In this document: in pieces, positions 24,414 through 25,306 of the stretch
Layout of the letters: the number at the start of each line of letters is the position of its first letter
Numbering within the stretch: position 1 is the stretch's first letter
Source of the DNA: a virus
Strand: one strand, 5' to 3'
IMG/VR virus record: IMGVR_UViG_3300000130_000012
Location: 1 to 25,306 of that record
Length of the DNA: 25,306 nt
Program-made: the position numbers and the translations under genes
The notes under the pieces: model-generated
What the model was told of the DNA's origin: nothing
The model's input: only the letters and a program-made list of their open reading frames with translations
Database searches by the model: none

Positions 24414-25052
24414 TTATTCTACGATTATTTTAAACGATTTTTCTACAATTTCTCTAGGACCTACATCATTATTAAATGTAGTTTTAATAAATATTTGTAA
24501 AGTATCACCAACCATCTCATTATCTATAAATATTTGCTGTCTAGGGTTGTAATTATATTTACTATATGTACCTAGCATAGTTTCGGCATAAGGACATTCC
24601 CAACAAAAGTTCTTTTGTATTTGATAACCAGCAATATTTAAAGGAGGCATAATTTTTACGATATCTGATAAAGTATATTCAATGTCTCCAATAGGGATTG
24701 GATTATTAAAACCACCACCTGTAAACCAACTTAATACTGAATAAGTAGGAACAGTAAATCGTAAATTATCTAATGCTATCCAATAATCAGAATCATATTG
24801 TGTTTCAATTAATGGAACACCATTAACTACTGCATTAACTTCATCAAGTTTACCTCTAATAGTAAAATATTTAGGACCATAATAAAAAATATGCCAATAT
24901 CCATTAATATCTTGGTAAGCATCGGGTTGAACTAACTCATCAATAAAAAATTCTGCATTACAATCACCATCTACACAAACATTTTCTATAATCTCCTCTG
25001 GACTACATGCCCAGAAGAGAATTATTAAAAATATATAAATTATCTTTCTCAT
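24414..25052 (-). CDS. Phage-encoded putative lipoprotein (212 aa)
   Basis: Residues 1-15 form a short signal peptide (MRKIIYIFLIILFWA) followed by C16, a divergent lipobox FWAC with SPEE after it. The acidic +3 and +4 residues are compatible with surface or outer-membrane export in Bacteroidota. C26 and C31 lie close behind, and a C-x-x-C pair (C150, C153, in NFCWECPY) lies later, which suggests disulfides outside the cytoplasm. The rest is a beta-rich domain without known family. The start overlaps the upstream stop by one base (TAATG). Lipoproteins on phages can block superinfection (for example Llp of T5) or change the host surface; that role here is speculation. Alternative: a host-derived gene picked up recently. 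Confidence 0.62.
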   Translation of the reverse strand: MRKIIYIFLIILFWACSPEEIIENVCVDGDCNAEFFIDELVQPDAYQDINGYWHIFYYGPKYFTIRGKLDEVNAVVNGVPLIETQYDSDYWIALDNLRFTVPTYSVLSWFTGGGFNNPIPIGDIEYTLSDIVKIMPPLNIAGYQIQKNFCWECPYAETMLGTYSKYNYNPRQQIFIDNEMVGDTLQIFIKTTFNNDVGPREIVEKSFKIIVE

Positions 25053-25306
25053 TATGCTACGAATTCTAATGCTTTACTAAACATTTTTTTATTTACGTCC
25101 TGATCTTGCTTGAAATTTTTAATAACTCGAGCTTGACGCTTTTTTCCTGTTTTTGTAATATATTCGAAATTACCTTCAATAATATTTTCTTGAACTCTGT
25201 TAAATACTTCCCAAAGCATATTTCCTTCATCTGCTTTACGTTGAGCTTCTAAAACTTCCTCAATTGCTTGATCATCAAAAGTATTTTCTGTATCTTCTAC
25301 TCTAAT
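25052..25306 (-). CDS. DUF932-like protein, C-terminal 84 residues (5' end outside window)
   Basis: The frame is open from the window edge to the TAA at 25054-25052. The tail contains NMLWEVFNRVQENIIEGNFE, TKTGKKRQARVIKNFKQD and MFSKALEFVA. The 'FN.VQEN.I.G' pattern followed by a Lys/Arg-rich stretch is what I recall from the C-terminus of DUF932 phage/plasmid proteins, whose role is still unclear. The stop overlaps the lipoprotein start by one base. Start and most of the domain are not visible, so the call is tentative. Confidence 0.5.
   Translation of the reverse strand: MRVEDTENTFDDQAIEEVLEAQRKADEGNMLWEVFNRVQENIIEGNFEYITKTGKKRQARVIKNFKQDQDVNKKMFSKALEFVA

Overview
The window is a continuous stretch of an AT-rich (roughly 70% A+T by eye) tailed-phage genome. 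Every supported gene lies on the minus strand, so transcription runs from high to low coordinates. Two genes place it among contractile-tailed, T4-superfamily-like phages: a GPW/gp25 baseplate protein (16268-16675) and a gp6-type baseplate wedge protein (14427-16268). The host is probably a marine or aquatic member of the Bacteroidota. This is inferred from the lack of Shine-Dalgarno sequences before most starts (A/T-rich leaders instead), a phage-encoded lipoprotein, and a BACON/Ig-like C-terminus on the largest tail protein. None of these is proof.

In transcription order, the right part (25306 to about 20280) holds small early- or regulatory-type genes. These are the end of a DUF932-like gene, a lipoprotein, an unknown 187-aa protein, a GIY-YIG (T5orf172-type) protein, and two very small genes (45 and 56 aa) chained by an ATGA overlap and a 3-nt gap. 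Three short helical or unknown proteins follow. The largest non-coding gap (22249-22388, 140 bp) carries direct repeats and a hairpin. After it come an HD-domain phosphohydrolase, a small membrane/coiled-coil protein and a gp55-like late sigma factor.

The left part (20241 to 1) is a tightly packed virion operon. It encodes a 119-aa conserved protein, an OB-fold/beta-spike baseplate hub protein, a 488-aa protein with a beta domain and three hydrophobic segments, a 132-aa helical protein, gp25 and gp6. It continues with a DNRLRE-like beta protein, a 150-aa protein, two giant tail/baseplate proteins (1895 and 1553 aa), and three further structural proteins, the last cut by the window edge. Many junctions overlap by 1-14 nt or are a few bases apart, so translation is probably coupled.

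The sigma-factor gene sits directly before the structural block. The sense-strand sequence ATATTTATAA recurs in four gene junctions of that block, and two of them (before the genes starting at 20241 and 7012) share a 21-nt leader with one mismatch. The simplest reading is that these are late-promoter or processing elements served by the phage sigma factor, but the orientation is opposite to the classical T4 late promoter. I see no tRNA, CRISPR array, insertion sequence or integrase. I do not see a clear new defence or counter-defence system. The more unusual items are the shared leader, the membrane-segment protein in the baseplate operon, the giant composite tail protein and the phage lipoprotein.
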